A DNA stretch of 64,000 nt from Pirellulaceae bacterium (GCA_018402565.1 JAGYIQ010000004.1:434001-498000); one strand, 5' to 3'; numbered from the stretch's first letter, positions 46,942 to 55,828 are shown. The notes: a model not told the origin generated them from the letters alone. Program-made: numbers and translations.

Positions 46942-47753
46942 TTCGCAACCCATCGACCGGCGATACGCTCTGTTCGCAGTGGTTCGCCAACCTGGACGAC
47001 AAGCGTTCGCAGCTGTTGGAGTCGTTCGCGGGCGACCTGATCCGGGGCGACTGGCAAAAAGTCTTGGACCAATTGGTCGAGCAGACCCGCAGCGCACCCG
47101 AGCAGATGGCGGCGTGGGAGTTTCGTGGTCTGTTCGAGTCGTTATTGGGACGGCACCATCAAGCGATCCACTCGCTGGAGACCGCCTCGATCCTAGCGCC
47201 GCTGCATCCATTGGCCGCCCGTTGCCTGGCCTTGGAGTACTATGCCATTGGCCGACAATCGCTGGGCATTGACCTGTTGGTGGGCCTGGCGGCGACCACC
47301 CAGCAAGAGTCGCTGGTCCGCCTCTTGAGCCACGATTTGCTCAAGCGCCGCGCCCACCAAGCCGCGATCGACATGCTGTTCGAGACGTTGGATCGCCTGG
47401 GGGACTCGGCCGTCTTGTGGCACGAACTCAGTGCCGCGCTGTCGCAAGGTCCCCAACGGCTCCTCGACAGCCTGACCGCGGTCGGCCGCGCGATCCAATT
47501 GGAGCCGGAAACGGCGAACTACCGACTGACGGCAGCCGCCCTGCTGATCCGCTTGGAGCAGCCCGAGCAGGCGTTTGAGGTCGTCAGCCAACTGAGCGAA
47601 ACCTCGATCCGCCAACTCAAGTGTCCCTGCTGCCTCTGGCGACTGGTCAACCTGTATTACTGGTTCGAGGACACCCCTCGAGCCCGAATCTGCCACGACC
47701 ATTGGGTGGGTCTCCGTCGAGACGGCCATTCCCGCTGGTCGAAAGTTCACTAA
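46938..47753 (+). CDS. TPR protein in the iron-transport cluster
   Basis: 271 residues, helical throughout, with TPR-like pairs such as WEFRGLFESLLGRHHQAIH (about 55-73), RLLSHDLLKRRAHQAAIDML and AALLIRLEQPEQAFEVVSQL. A Cys pair (CPCC) lies at about 228-231. No signal peptide. It starts at an ATGA overlap with the small gene and stops 29 bp before the substrate-binding protein gene, so it is probably co-transcribed with the transporter. Confidence 0.78.
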   Translation: MIRNPSTGDTLCSQWFANLDDKRSQLLESFAGDLIRGDWQKVLDQLVEQTRSAPEQMAAWEFRGLFESLLGRHHQAIHSLETASILAPLHPLAARCLALEYYAIGRQSLGIDLLVGLAATTQQESLVRLLSHDLLKRRAHQAAIDMLFETLDRLGDSAVLWHELSAALSQGPQRLLDSLTAVGRAIQLEPETANYRLTAAALLIRLEQPEQAFEVVSQLSETSIRQLKCPCCLWRLVNLYYWFEDTPRARICHDHWVGLRRDGHSRWSKVH

Positions 47754-47782
47754 ACTGTCCCCTCCCCCCGAAAGGTATTCCC

Positions 47783-48871
47783 ATGAAAGTCTGGACATTC
47801 TCTCTGGCCGCCATCGCCGCGACGCCAAACGGCGGTCGCCGCGGCTGGCTGGCCTCCGCCATCGCACTGGCTGGATTGGCGTGTGTCGGCGGGTGGACGC
47901 CGGTTCACTCCGCGGCCCAATCCGTCGTCAACGTCTACTCGTCCCGGCACTACGACACCGACGAGGCTCTGTACAAGAACTTCACGGCCGAGACCGGGAT
48001 CGAAGTTCGCATCATCGAGGGCGACGCGGACACACTGCTGGCTCGCATCAAACGCGAAGGCGAGTTCTCGCCGGCCGACGTGTTCATCGCCGTCGATGCG
48101 GGGCGACTGCATCGCGGCGTGACAGAAGGTGTGTTTGCGCCCGTCGAATCTTCCACCTTGTCAGAACGGATCCCCGCCTCGCTGCGGCACCCCGAGGGCC
48201 TGTGGTTCGGGCTCTCCAAACGCGTGCGTGTACTGATCATTGACCCCGCCCGCGTGCAACCTGCGCAAGTGGACACCTACGAGAAACTGGCGGCCCCCGA
48301 TCAAACCGCTCGGGTGCTGATCCGCAGCAGCAACAACCTGTACAACCAATCGCTCTTGGCCAGCCTGATTCACCATTGGGGCGAGGAACAGGCCGAAGCC
48401 TGGTGCCGCGGCTTGGTCGCCAAGCTGGCTCGGGCCCCCCAGGGTGGCGACACGGACCAGATCCGCGCTTTGGCAGCCGGCGAAGGCGACGTGGCGGTTT
48501 CGAATCACTACTATTTTGCTCGTATGTTGTCGGGCGATAATGCAGCGGATCGGGAGATCGCGGCCAAGTTGCAGGTCGTGTTCCCCAACCAAGCGGACCG
48601 CGGGACGCATGTCAACGTCAGCGGCGCGGCCGTCTTGAAGCACTCGCCCAACCGCGCCAACGCGATTCGCTTGCTGGAGTACATGACCACGCCCGCCGCC
48701 CAAAAGGCTTACGCCATCGCCAACAACGAGTTTCCCGTGGTCGACGGCGTGGAGTTGTCCGACGTTTTGAAGTCGTTCGGTAACTTCAAGGGTGACGAAG
48801 TCAATGCCTCGGTGTTGGGCAACAACAATGCCGCCGCCGTACGAATGATGGACCGCGTTCAATGGCCCTAG
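47783..48871 (+). CDS. fbpA: Ferric-iron ABC transporter substrate-binding protein
   Basis: 362 residues from the ATG at 47783 (AAAGG upstream). Export signal at about 20-46. VVNVYSSRHYDTDEALYKNF (about 48-67) is the first strand of FbpA/FutA-type proteins, and SNHYYFARM at about 240 holds the adjacent Tyr pair (243-244) that binds Fe(III) in this family. The final residues overlap the permease start by 10 bp. A periplasmic ferric-binding protein. Confidence 0.92.
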   Translation: MKVWTFSLAAIAATPNGGRRGWLASAIALAGLACVGGWTPVHSAAQSVVNVYSSRHYDTDEALYKNFTAETGIEVRIIEGDADTLLARIKREGEFSPADVFIAVDAGRLHRGVTEGVFAPVESSTLSERIPASLRHPEGLWFGLSKRVRVLIIDPARVQPAQVDTYEKLAAPDQTARVLIRSSNNLYNQSLLASLIHHWGEEQAEAWCRGLVAKLARAPQGGDTDQIRALAAGEGDVAVSNHYYFARMLSGDNAADREIAAKLQVVFPNQADRGTHVNVSGAAVLKHSPNRANAIRLLEYMTTPAAQKAYAIANNEFPVVDGVELSDVLKSFGNFKGDEVNASVLGNNNAAAVRMMDRVQWP

Positions 48872-50658
48872 GCCCCGAGTCGCGGGGCGCCGCCGATGCC
48901 AACTCCCAGTTAGCCCCTCCCGGCCGAACGTCCGGCGGGGGCTCGCTGCGCGGGTTCGGACCTGGGCAACCGTCACCCGGTGGCTGGTCTGGAACTTGCG
49001 GGCGGGTCGGGCGAGCGATCGGGCGAGTCGGCGGAAACGGGTTGGGGATGTTGGTCGCGGTCTTGGTCGCCGTGCCGGTCCTGACCGTCTTCTGGACACT
49101 GACCCAGGACTCGGGCGGAACCTGGGCCCACCTGCGTGACTCGGGTTTGTTGACGCGTTATGCCTGGAATACAGTCTGGCTGGGCCTGGGGGTCGGTCTG
49201 CTGGCCGGACTGTTGGGTACCACGACGGCCTGGTTGATCACTTCCTGCGAGTTTCCTGGACGGCGTCTGTGGCATGCCGCTTTGTGCCTACCGCTGGCGG
49301 TCCCGACGTACCTCAGCGCTTACGCTTGGACCGATTTGCTGCAGGGGAGTGGCCCGGTCCAAGTCGCCCTGCGGTCTTGGACGGGTTGGGAGCGCAGCCA
49401 GTACTGGTTTCCCGAAGTCCGCTCATTCTCCGGCGCGATTGTCATCTTAGGGTTCGGCCTCTATCCGTACGTGTACTTGGCGGCTCGCGCGGCCTTTCGC
49501 GAGCAGACCGGATCGGCCTTGGAGGTCAGTCGCACGTTGGGCCATGGGCCATGGAGTAGCTTCTTTCGCGTTTCCTTGCCCTTGGCTCGGCCGGCCATCG
49601 CGGCGGGCGTCTTGTTGGTCCTGATGGAGACCTGCGCCGAGTTCGGTGCGGTCAGTTACTGTGCGGTGGATACGATGTCGACCGGTGTCTACCGCACGCT
49701 GTTTGGCCTGGATTCTCTGACGGCGGCCGGGCAGTTAGCTTCTTCACTGATGGTGGCCGTGGCCTTGCTCTTGGGACTGGAAGTGTTCGCTCGGCGACAA
49801 GCCCGGTTTCACAGTGCGACGTTGACCTACCGCCAGCAGACGGCCTATCAACTGCGACCGGTGGCCGGGATCTTGGCCTGCGGCCTGTGCAGCCTGCCCG
49901 TGCTGCTGGGCTTTGTCACGCCCGTGGCAATGTTCGTCTGGCTCACACTGCAAGGTGGTGATCGGCGGGCCAGCGAGCTCTTTTGGGGTTATGCAGGAAA
50001 TAGTTTTTATTTAGCAACGATCGCCAGTCTCACGGCCGTGGCACTGGCGACGCTGATTGCTGCGAGCCGTCGTGGACCGCAGGGGTGGTTGATGCGGGTC
50101 ACCGCTCAGCTGGCTCGGTTGGGCTATGCGGTGCCCGGCACGGTGCTGGGGATCGGCTTGCTGCTGCCCCTGACGTGGTTCGACCACACCCTGAATCGTT
50201 GGATCGGCTCGATCTGGGGCCCAGAGACTCGGCCGGGCCTGATCCTGACTGGTACGGTGGTGGCCGTGTTGTTAGGCTACCAAGCTCGATTTTTGGCCGT
50301 GTCGTTGGGCGTGATCGAAACCAGTCTGGCGCGCATCCGAGTCACGTTTGGCGAGGCCGCCCGGACGCTGGGAGCCAGCCCGCTCCGCGTGCTCTGGTCG
50401 GTCCACCTGCCTTTGATGGGGAGCAGCCTGTTGGCGGCGGGTTTGTTGGTGTTCGTCGACGTTGTCAAAGAATTGCCCGCCACTTTGATCCTGCGGCCGT
50501 TTGACTTTGAGACCTTGGCCGTCCGAGTTTATCAACTGGCCCACGACGAGCGACTGGAGGAGGCCTCGACCGGCGCCCTAGCGATTATCGCCGTCGGCCT
50601 ACTACCCGTCCTCTGGGTCTCGTATTTACTGGAGCCGCGAAGCCATGCCTCGAAGTGA
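48862..50658 (+). CDS. fbpB: Ferric-iron ABC transporter permease (two fused MetI domains)
   Basis: 598 residues. After a Gly/Pro-rich N-terminus, about twelve membrane helices form two halves. Each has its EAA loop: EVSRTLGHGPWSSFFRVSLP (about 226-245) and EAARTLGASPLRVLWSVHLP (about 495-514), which contact the ATPase. The fused two-domain arrangement is normal for FbpB/SfuB. It overlaps fbpA by 10 bp and fbpC by 14 bp. Confidence 0.93.
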   Translation: MALGPESRGAADANSQLAPPGRTSGGGSLRGFGPGQPSPGGWSGTCGRVGRAIGRVGGNGLGMLVAVLVAVPVLTVFWTLTQDSGGTWAHLRDSGLLTRYAWNTVWLGLGVGLLAGLLGTTTAWLITSCEFPGRRLWHAALCLPLAVPTYLSAYAWTDLLQGSGPVQVALRSWTGWERSQYWFPEVRSFSGAIVILGFGLYPYVYLAARAAFREQTGSALEVSRTLGHGPWSSFFRVSLPLARPAIAAGVLLVLMETCAEFGAVSYCAVDTMSTGVYRTLFGLDSLTAAGQLASSLMVAVALLLGLEVFARRQARFHSATLTYRQQTAYQLRPVAGILACGLCSLPVLLGFVTPVAMFVWLTLQGGDRRASELFWGYAGNSFYLATIASLTAVALATLIAASRRGPQGWLMRVTAQLARLGYAVPGTVLGIGLLLPLTWFDHTLNRWIGSIWGPETRPGLILTGTVVAVLLGYQARFLAVSLGVIETSLARIRVTFGEAARTLGASPLRVLWSVHLPLMGSSLLAAGLLVFVDVVKELPATLILRPFDFETLAVRVYQLAHDERLEEASTGALAIIAVGLLPVLWVSYLLEPRSHASK

Positions 50659-51430
50659 ACCCACCGAGTCACCCGCCCGCAGCTCGATGCCGCCGGCCGT
50701 GCAAGTCGACCATCTGGTGCACGGCTACGTGCGTGGTCTGGCGGTCGTGCACGACGTCAGTTTGACGGTGGCTGCCGGACAAGTGCACTGCTTGTTAGGA
50801 TCTTCCGGCAGCGGCAAGACCACGCTGCTACGGTTGATCGCGGGACTGGAGCGACCCTGGAGCGGCGAGATTTGGATCGCCGGCGAGCGAGTCGAGTCGC
50901 TGGGGGTACACCGGCCGCCCGAACAGCGGCGGATCGGTTACGTGTTCCAAGACTACGCCCTGTTCCCGCATCTGACGGTCGCTCAGAACGTGATGTACGG
51001 CATGACCGTGGCCCCACGGGGGGCGAGGCGGCAGGCGGCGCTCGAGTGGCTGGCGCGGGTCGACTTGGCGGATCGCGCCGACGCGATGCCGCACATGCTG
51101 AGTGGCGGCCAGCAGCAGCGGGTGGCCTTGGTCCGAGCCTTGGCTCGCGGTCCCGCGGTCATGTTATTGGACGAACCCTTCAGTGGCTTGGACATGGAAT
51201 TGCGTGAGAAAGTCCGGCAGGAGACCTTGGCGTTGCTCCAAGCAGCGCAAGTTGCCACGTTGATGGTCACCCACGATCCACAGGAAGCGTACGTGTCAGC
51301 CGATATCATCAGTGTGATGCAAAACGGTCGGATCGTAACCCAAGGGAGTCCGGACGAAGTCTGTCAGGTCACGACCCTCCCCAGCGGCCTAGCGACGGTT
51401 CGCGTCAACCCGAACGCCCCAAAACGCTAG
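50645..51430 (+). CDS. fbpC: Ferric-iron ABC transporter ATP-binding protein
   Basis: 261 residues. Walker A GSSGSGKTT at about 52-60, Q-loop VFQDYALFPHLT at about 99, signature LSGGQQQR at about 152-159, Walker B VMLLDEPFSGLD at about 172-183 and H-loop MVTHDPQEA at about 207. It is shorter than many FbpC proteins because the C-terminal regulatory OB domain is missing. Last gene of the cluster; no clear terminator was seen in the 100 bp after it. Confidence 0.93.
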   Translation: MPRSEPTESPARSSMPPAVQVDHLVHGYVRGLAVVHDVSLTVAAGQVHCLLGSSGSGKTTLLRLIAGLERPWSGEIWIAGERVESLGVHRPPEQRRIGYVFQDYALFPHLTVAQNVMYGMTVAPRGARRQAALEWLARVDLADRADAMPHMLSGGQQQRVALVRALARGPAVMLLDEPFSGLDMELREKVRQETLALLQAAQVATLMVTHDPQEAYVSADIISVMQNGRIVTQGSPDEVCQVTTLPSGLATVRVNPNAPKR

Positions 51431-51536
51431 CATAGCCGCTTGAAAACATGACTACAAAGCGACTCGACCACGCCGCAAGATGAGCCACGTGCTTTGACAC
51501 AGCCAAAAGTTGACGTGTGGTAAAGGGGCCAGCCGG

Positions 51537-52082
51537 ATGGAGCGAGCGGTGGAGAAAGTCAATGAATGGCTCAGAAAGACCGTTGGAATCCTAGAAGCGG
51601 CCAAAGTGCCTTAAGCCGTTATCGGCGGTCATGCAGTTCGAGTTTGGGTGGCTCAGGTTGACGAAGCCGCGCAACGTACGACTCGCGATGTCGATATTCT
51701 CGTTCGGCCATCGGATCTGCCTGCCTTGATCAACGCCATGACAGTCGCGGGATTCCCTCATAGCAATACGTCTGGGTTGGACATGTTTGTCGAGCACCCT
51801 GACGCGTCAGCGCGTGACGCGGTTCATGTGCTGCTGGTTGGCAACGTCGAGCGAGGTGGAGAGCCCAACCCTGATATCGAGCCTGCTACCAGGGCCAACG
51901 ATTTCCAGACCGTTCCGCTGGAAACAATCGTGCGTATGAAGCTCAACACTTTTCGGCGGAATGATCAAGTTCACCTGCTTGACATGATTTCGCTCGGCCT
52001 AGTCGATGAGACATGGCTCAATCGTTACCCACAACACCTACGACAACGACTGGAGGAATTGCGGAACGATCCAGATGGTTGA
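51537..52082 (+). pseudogene. Nucleotidyltransferase-like gene (DUF1814/DUF6036 style) interrupted by a stop codon
   Basis: An ATG at 51537 with AAAGGGG upstream starts MERAVEKVNEWLRKTVG-ILEAAKVP, then TAA at 51612-51614, then in the same frame AVIGGHAVRVWVAQVDEAAQ and RTTRDVDILVRPSDLPALI. In the family this reads VPYAVIGGHAV, so a Tyr codon has become TAA by one change. The nucleotidyl-transfer core GGHA...RTTRDVDIL is otherwise intact. The downstream part could still be read from an ATG/GTG as 144 residues. Confidence 0.72.
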
Positions 52083-52103
52083 TCGTTGGCCCGTCATCCG
52101 GCA

Positions 52104-53192
52104 TTAAAAATCGTTGATTTGTCCATCCGCGATGATCACGGCTCGCGAGAAGACTTGGGAATCCACTTCTTCCGATACAAATCGGGTTGCTCCATCACAC
52201 ATCCAGACATGCACTCCGCCGGGATGATGGGAGAACGGGGTACCGAAGGTGTTCGACATGTTGATACACCGAAGGCCGGGCAGATTCGGATAGGTCCGTC
52301 TACCGTTTTCCTCAAATCCATACACCAATCCGGTGCCCAATCCCACCCAGCTGTAGACCGACGAGGCAACCGAAGCCGGTTTTGTCGTACAGTGAATCGC
52401 ATCGGTTCCTATAATGCAGAAGCCAGGCATGTCGGGAAAACTGGTCGCAATCAACTCCATGCCATTACTACCTTGGACCCGGCGGTAGGACCTGTCGCCG
52501 CTACTCTCCCAGCCCAAGATGGTATTCGAAAGTCCATCCCGAACCTGGGAGAGCCGCACTCCTGTCGCTCCTTTACTCGCGCGTCCGGTCGAAGGTTGCA
52601 ACCCGTCAAAAACACCTCCCGCACCTTTGTATTCCATGGTCCAAGCGAGATTTCCGGCGATGCCGTCTCCGTCAAACCGTTCAGACACATCGGTCAATTC
52701 CGCCAGCCCCAGTCCCGAGGGGCAGCGATAGATCCGAGGCACCTCAGCACGTGCAGATTGATTCCGCGGACTGTTTGCAAACGTGGAAGTATCGAATGCT
52801 TGATACAACGAATCCAGATCCACATACGGCAACAAGACGACAAACAAACCCCGATCTGCCAAGTATTCTTGCGAGTCCCACCGAGCGTTAGCCCGGGTTG
52901 CGGGAAACTTCTGATGAACGCCTGTGTAATTCTGGTTTGCGATCGCCAGTTGACGACAATGATTCATACAACTCCGTTGCCGTGCCGATTCGCGCACCAT
53001 TTGAACGGCCGGTAGCAACAGCCCCATCAAGATGGAGATGACTCCAAAGACCAACATCAATTCGATCAATGAAACACCCGGCCGAATGGCACCGACTCGC
53101 ACCACTCGATCGATTACCGGTATCGTCGCCACGTTAACATGCGACCAACGAGTTCCCGGGGGTCGGCAAACTTTGAGACGACACTCGAACAT
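52104..53192 (-). CDS. DUF1559 pseudopilin-like protein, divergent type
   Basis: 362 residues from the ATG at 53192, which has GGAG 8 nt upstream. A long N-terminal leader (~40 residues) precedes the class III signal PG|VSLIELMLVFGVISILM; Val replaces Phe at +1 and Glu is at +5. The DUF1559 core (SCMNHCRQLAIANQNY ... YRCPSG ... HHPGGVHVWMCDGATRFVSE) is clear but far from the three copies at 22.8-27.6 kb. Its start is 1 bp after the stop of the next upstream gene, so it is the last gene of that operon. Confidence 0.88.
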   Translation of the reverse strand: MFECRLKVCRPPGTRWSHVNVATIPVIDRVVRVGAIRPGVSLIELMLVFGVISILMGLLLPAVQMVRESARQRSCMNHCRQLAIANQNYTGVHQKFPATRANARWDSQEYLADRGLFVVLLPYVDLDSLYQAFDTSTFANSPRNQSARAEVPRIYRCPSGLGLAELTDVSERFDGDGIAGNLAWTMEYKGAGGVFDGLQPSTGRASKGATGVRLSQVRDGLSNTILGWESSGDRSYRRVQGSNGMELIATSFPDMPGFCIIGTDAIHCTTKPASVASSVYSWVGLGTGLVYGFEENGRRTYPNLPGLRCINMSNTFGTPFSHHPGGVHVWMCDGATRFVSEEVDSQVFSRAVIIADGQINDF

Positions 53193-53193
53193 A

Positions 53194-54177
53194 CTACACA
53201 CTCCTGTTGACATATCGGCGCACGACCACGGTTCCAAAAATAAGCAACAGCCCGATGATGATCAGATACCATGGAAATTGGCTTTGACGAACGACTTCAG
53301 GCTGTTTTAATCCATAATGCCCAAACGTAAAAACCTCAGCCGGAATCGGGGCATCTGACAATTGTTTTAGTTCGGTATCGATGTAAACCGTCTCGGTCTT
53401 TCCGTCGGCGAAAAAATCATATTGGGTTTCAGTCTTTTCACAATAATACGATCCCAGATTGGGGCGGTACGTGAACTTGTCTTTGATAGACCACTGTCCC
53501 GCCGACACAAGTTCACTTCGTATGGGTAGGTACGATTTCTCCGAGTCAAGCCATAAGATTCCGTTCGTTACCCCAAGTCGAATTTCCGCAGGCTTCTTTC
53601 CGGCTGGAATACTCCATTCCAGTTTCCAAATTTTCCGCCCGGCTTCCAATTCTGATGTCAGCTTATCGACGCTGATGTATTCGTGATCGGGAAACAGGTG
53701 CCCAAGGCGAACAACACTATTCCCAAAAACCAAACCAACTTCGTCAAAATGACGGAGGGGTCGCTGACGAGCTGGTGTGCCAGTCCGGTTAAAACCGCTT
53801 AGGATCCACGGCTGCTGATGCGAGAATGCTTGGTCAACAGCGTCGTCGAGCACGGCTAGCGCCTCCTGATGGCCGTCGAAGACTTGCAAAGTTCCATTCT
53901 TTTGCTTCGAATCCTGAACATTTCCGTGGTTACTGGTCCCGACGACGAACTTTGAACCCTGCTTCAGCACGAGATAACGGGCACGAGACGACGAGCCATC
54001 CGCCATTCGAGTGCGGACGACTTTTTCGAAGGTGGTACACTTCTGTGAAGCAGCAATCGCCGCCTGCCAGCCAAGCCTGATTTCCTTGAGTACCGCTTCA
54101 TCTGCACGCAGTTGACCGAGACGTGGAGCGATTATAAAAAACGCCATCAGAAAAACACAGTGAGATACTTTAGTCAT
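53194..54177 (-). CDS. Secreted protein anchored by a C-terminal membrane helix
   Basis: 327 residues. The ATG at 54177 has GGAG 9 nt upstream and is better than the ATG 6 bp earlier. Signal peptide at about 1-26, a soluble domain rich in beta strands (KLEWSIPAGKKPAEIRLGVT, IRSELVSAGQWSIKDKFTYR), then a C-terminal helix (FPWYLIIIGLLLIFGTVVV, about 300-318) and RRYVNRSV inside. The strand pattern loosely recalls LolA-type sorting proteins, but I would not name it. Operon member. Confidence 0.72.
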   Translation of the reverse strand: MTKVSHCVFLMAFFIIAPRLGQLRADEAVLKEIRLGWQAAIAASQKCTTFEKVVRTRMADGSSSRARYLVLKQGSKFVVGTSNHGNVQDSKQKNGTLQVFDGHQEALAVLDDAVDQAFSHQQPWILSGFNRTGTPARQRPLRHFDEVGLVFGNSVVRLGHLFPDHEYISVDKLTSELEAGRKIWKLEWSIPAGKKPAEIRLGVTNGILWLDSEKSYLPIRSELVSAGQWSIKDKFTYRPNLGSYYCEKTETQYDFFADGKTETVYIDTELKQLSDAPIPAEVFTFGHYGLKQPEVVRQSQFPWYLIIIGLLLIFGTVVVRRYVNRSV

Positions 54178-54285
54178 TGACATCTACTCCGAATGGTGAT
54201 AGGCCCCCCAACTTCATTCGCCTGCTGAACGATAAACACAGTACCGATCGTCGCAAAAGTCCCTCTCGGTACTGTCATTTTTTTG

Positions 54286-54603
54286 CTAGTCGCAGAAACA
54301 GTCGTATGGATCTGAACCGGGCCCATGCTGCTGCTTGCAAAAACAGAGATTACAAGTTGTGGAAGACGGGCGACCATAACAATACCCGTTCATCGTACCA
54401 CATAACGGGGGTGGATTGAGGCCACAGTAACCCACAGCATCGGAAAACTCGCACTGAGGTGGACACCCACCGACGCTTCCACCCCCGGGTTCCCCTTCCT
54501 GGGGCCTCGCGAATATCGATACTTCAAGAGAAACACCCAACAAACACAACAACACCCCCAATGTGACCAGTTGGTTCGCGACGAAAGATAACTTCCGACT
54601 CAT
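54286..54603 (-). CDS. Secreted Cys-rich small protein (10 Cys)
   Basis: 105 residues. N-terminal hydrophobic segment (QLVTLGVLLCLLGVSLEVSI, about 11-30), then ARPQEGEPGGGSVGG and a 60-residue tail with ten Cys in the pattern C-x3-C, YC, LC, YC, TC, C-x-C, C-x-C. The tail ends PYDCFCD. This looks like a disulfide-rich exported peptide. The Gly-Gly before the Cys-rich part could be a processing site. The start overlaps the stop of the MauE/DUF1573 gene (ATGA). No family recognised. Confidence 0.72.
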   Translation of the reverse strand: MSRKLSFVANQLVTLGVLLCLLGVSLEVSIFARPQEGEPGGGSVGGCPPQCEFSDAVGYCGLNPPPLCGTMNGYCYGRPSSTTCNLCFCKQQHGPGSDPYDCFCD

Positions 54604-55550
54604 GGAAAACTCCTTGCAAAATTAAAGGTATGATGATCCGCTGGCAACTCAAGCTTGACCTGAATTTGCCGCGGATCATCGGTAACGAAACGAACAAATT
54701 CCGAACTCGCTTGACGACCATCCGTAAGCTTCACCGCAAAACGCAGCAAAGCTTTCTCGTACGACCGCAGTCGTATTGGGAGCGCCGCTGTCGAAACACA
54801 ATTACATGACGTCCGGCTAGCAACGAGCGTAATGGGCTTTCGAGCTTCGTTACGTATCTCGAAGACAAAAGTACGCTTTTCGCGGGCTGATTTTACATCC
54901 ACTAACTTAAACTTCAGATCGCTAGGTGACCGAAAGCCTGCCAATACCTGACCACCATCCGTTCGATAAAAGTAGACCACGGACAGGAATAATGCCACAA
55001 TCCAAAACAAAAGATCCCAGCGTATTGGTAATCGCACAAAGCTATCCAAGCCAATAGATGGGCAATGCACCAGCAGATAAACGCCCGTCATTGCCAAAAA
55101 CAGACACGTTCCAAACTGAATAGGGTATGGGATTTCCGCGTTTCCGAAACAGTAACAGGATTCGATATCCGAAAATAAATGCCAAACCTGTGCAAATGAG
55201 AAAATAGAAACGACAGTTGTCCCAAGGAGTACAGAAGTGCCACGAATTCGCACCAAAAACAACGCCCGCATGGTGACGACGCAAACGAACAACTCGAGCG
55301 GTATCAGCAACGCGAACACGAACCAATGCAGCGGAACTCGATCGCTCCAAAACGGGTCTGAGAAAACAAAGAGCGCCTTCATGGCGGCACTAAACAACAA
55401 TAACCCGAGAATGCCGAAAGAAAATAAAAAAAACAGCCCCTGCCGGAGTCCCCCTGCCGGAGTCCCCCTGCCGGAGTCCCCCCTGTCGGAGTTCCTGTCT
55501 CGATGTTTCTGCTTAAGGATACCATAAACCGTCCCCGAAAAGCCTGCCAT
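54600..55550 (-). CDS. MauE/DoxX-like membrane protein with C-terminal DUF1573 domain
   Basis: 316 residues from the ATG at 55550; the ribosome site is weak and the start is uncertain. Four or five membrane helices (about 45-65, 75-95, 103-125, 145-165, 175-195) include CYCFGNAEIPY, like the CxCFG motif of MauE-type thiol proteins. The C-terminal ~100 residues (FVFEIRNEARKPITLVASRTSCNCVS) are a DUF1573 domain. Its N-terminus is encoded by a 14-bp tandem repeat. First gene of the operon with the Cys-rich peptide. Confidence 0.82.
   Translation of the reverse strand: MAGFSGTVYGILKQKHRDRNSDRGDSGRGTPAGGLRQGLFFLFSFGILGLLLFSAAMKALFVFSDPFWSDRVPLHWFVFALLIPLELFVCVVTMRALFLVRIRGTSVLLGTTVVSIFSFAQVWHLFSDIESCYCFGNAEIPYPIQFGTCLFLAMTGVYLLVHCPSIGLDSFVRLPIRWDLLFWIVALFLSVVYFYRTDGGQVLAGFRSPSDLKFKLVDVKSAREKRTFVFEIRNEARKPITLVASRTSCNCVSTAALPIRLRSYEKALLRFAVKLTDGRQASSEFVRFVTDDPRQIQVKLELPADHHTFNFARSFP
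55440..55494 (-). repeat. 14-bp tandem repeat within the N-terminus of the MauE/DUF1573 gene
   Basis: CTGCCGGAGTCCCC occurs about 3.9 times. Since 14 is not a multiple of three, each unit gained or lost shifts the reading frame before the first membrane helix. Confidence 0.82.
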
Positions 55551-55635
55551 GTGCGTGCCAAACCCGGCACGCTCAGCGGGTAGTTTAGCAATCAATAACT
55601 CCACTTGCAAGTCTGGAAATCACAAAAACATGTTT

Positions 55636-55743
55636 GGTTTTTCCTGGATTGCAAGCAAAACATTGGCCTGGCTCAAAAAACAAGTCGAAAACAGGGAGTT
55701 TCCGCCTCAAGCGTTTCGATTGACGGGATAATCAACAGGCCCC
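55636..55743 (+). repeat. Palindromic dispersed element, degenerate copy E
   Basis: TTTTTCCTGGATTGCAAGC at the left and CGTTTCGATTGACGGGATAATCAACAGGCCC (in parts: CGTTTCGATTGACGGGA, TAATCAACAGGCCC) at the right match copies A-D in order, with many substitutions. Located between the operon at 55.5 kb and the DUF4058 gene. Confidence 0.5.
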
Positions 55744-55828
55744 CGAACGCTCGTCATCGAGGGCCACCGGCGACATGTTTGGCCCAGGTCGCGTTCGCTG
55801 CTAGAATGGGCGTGAGGAGACAAACGAT

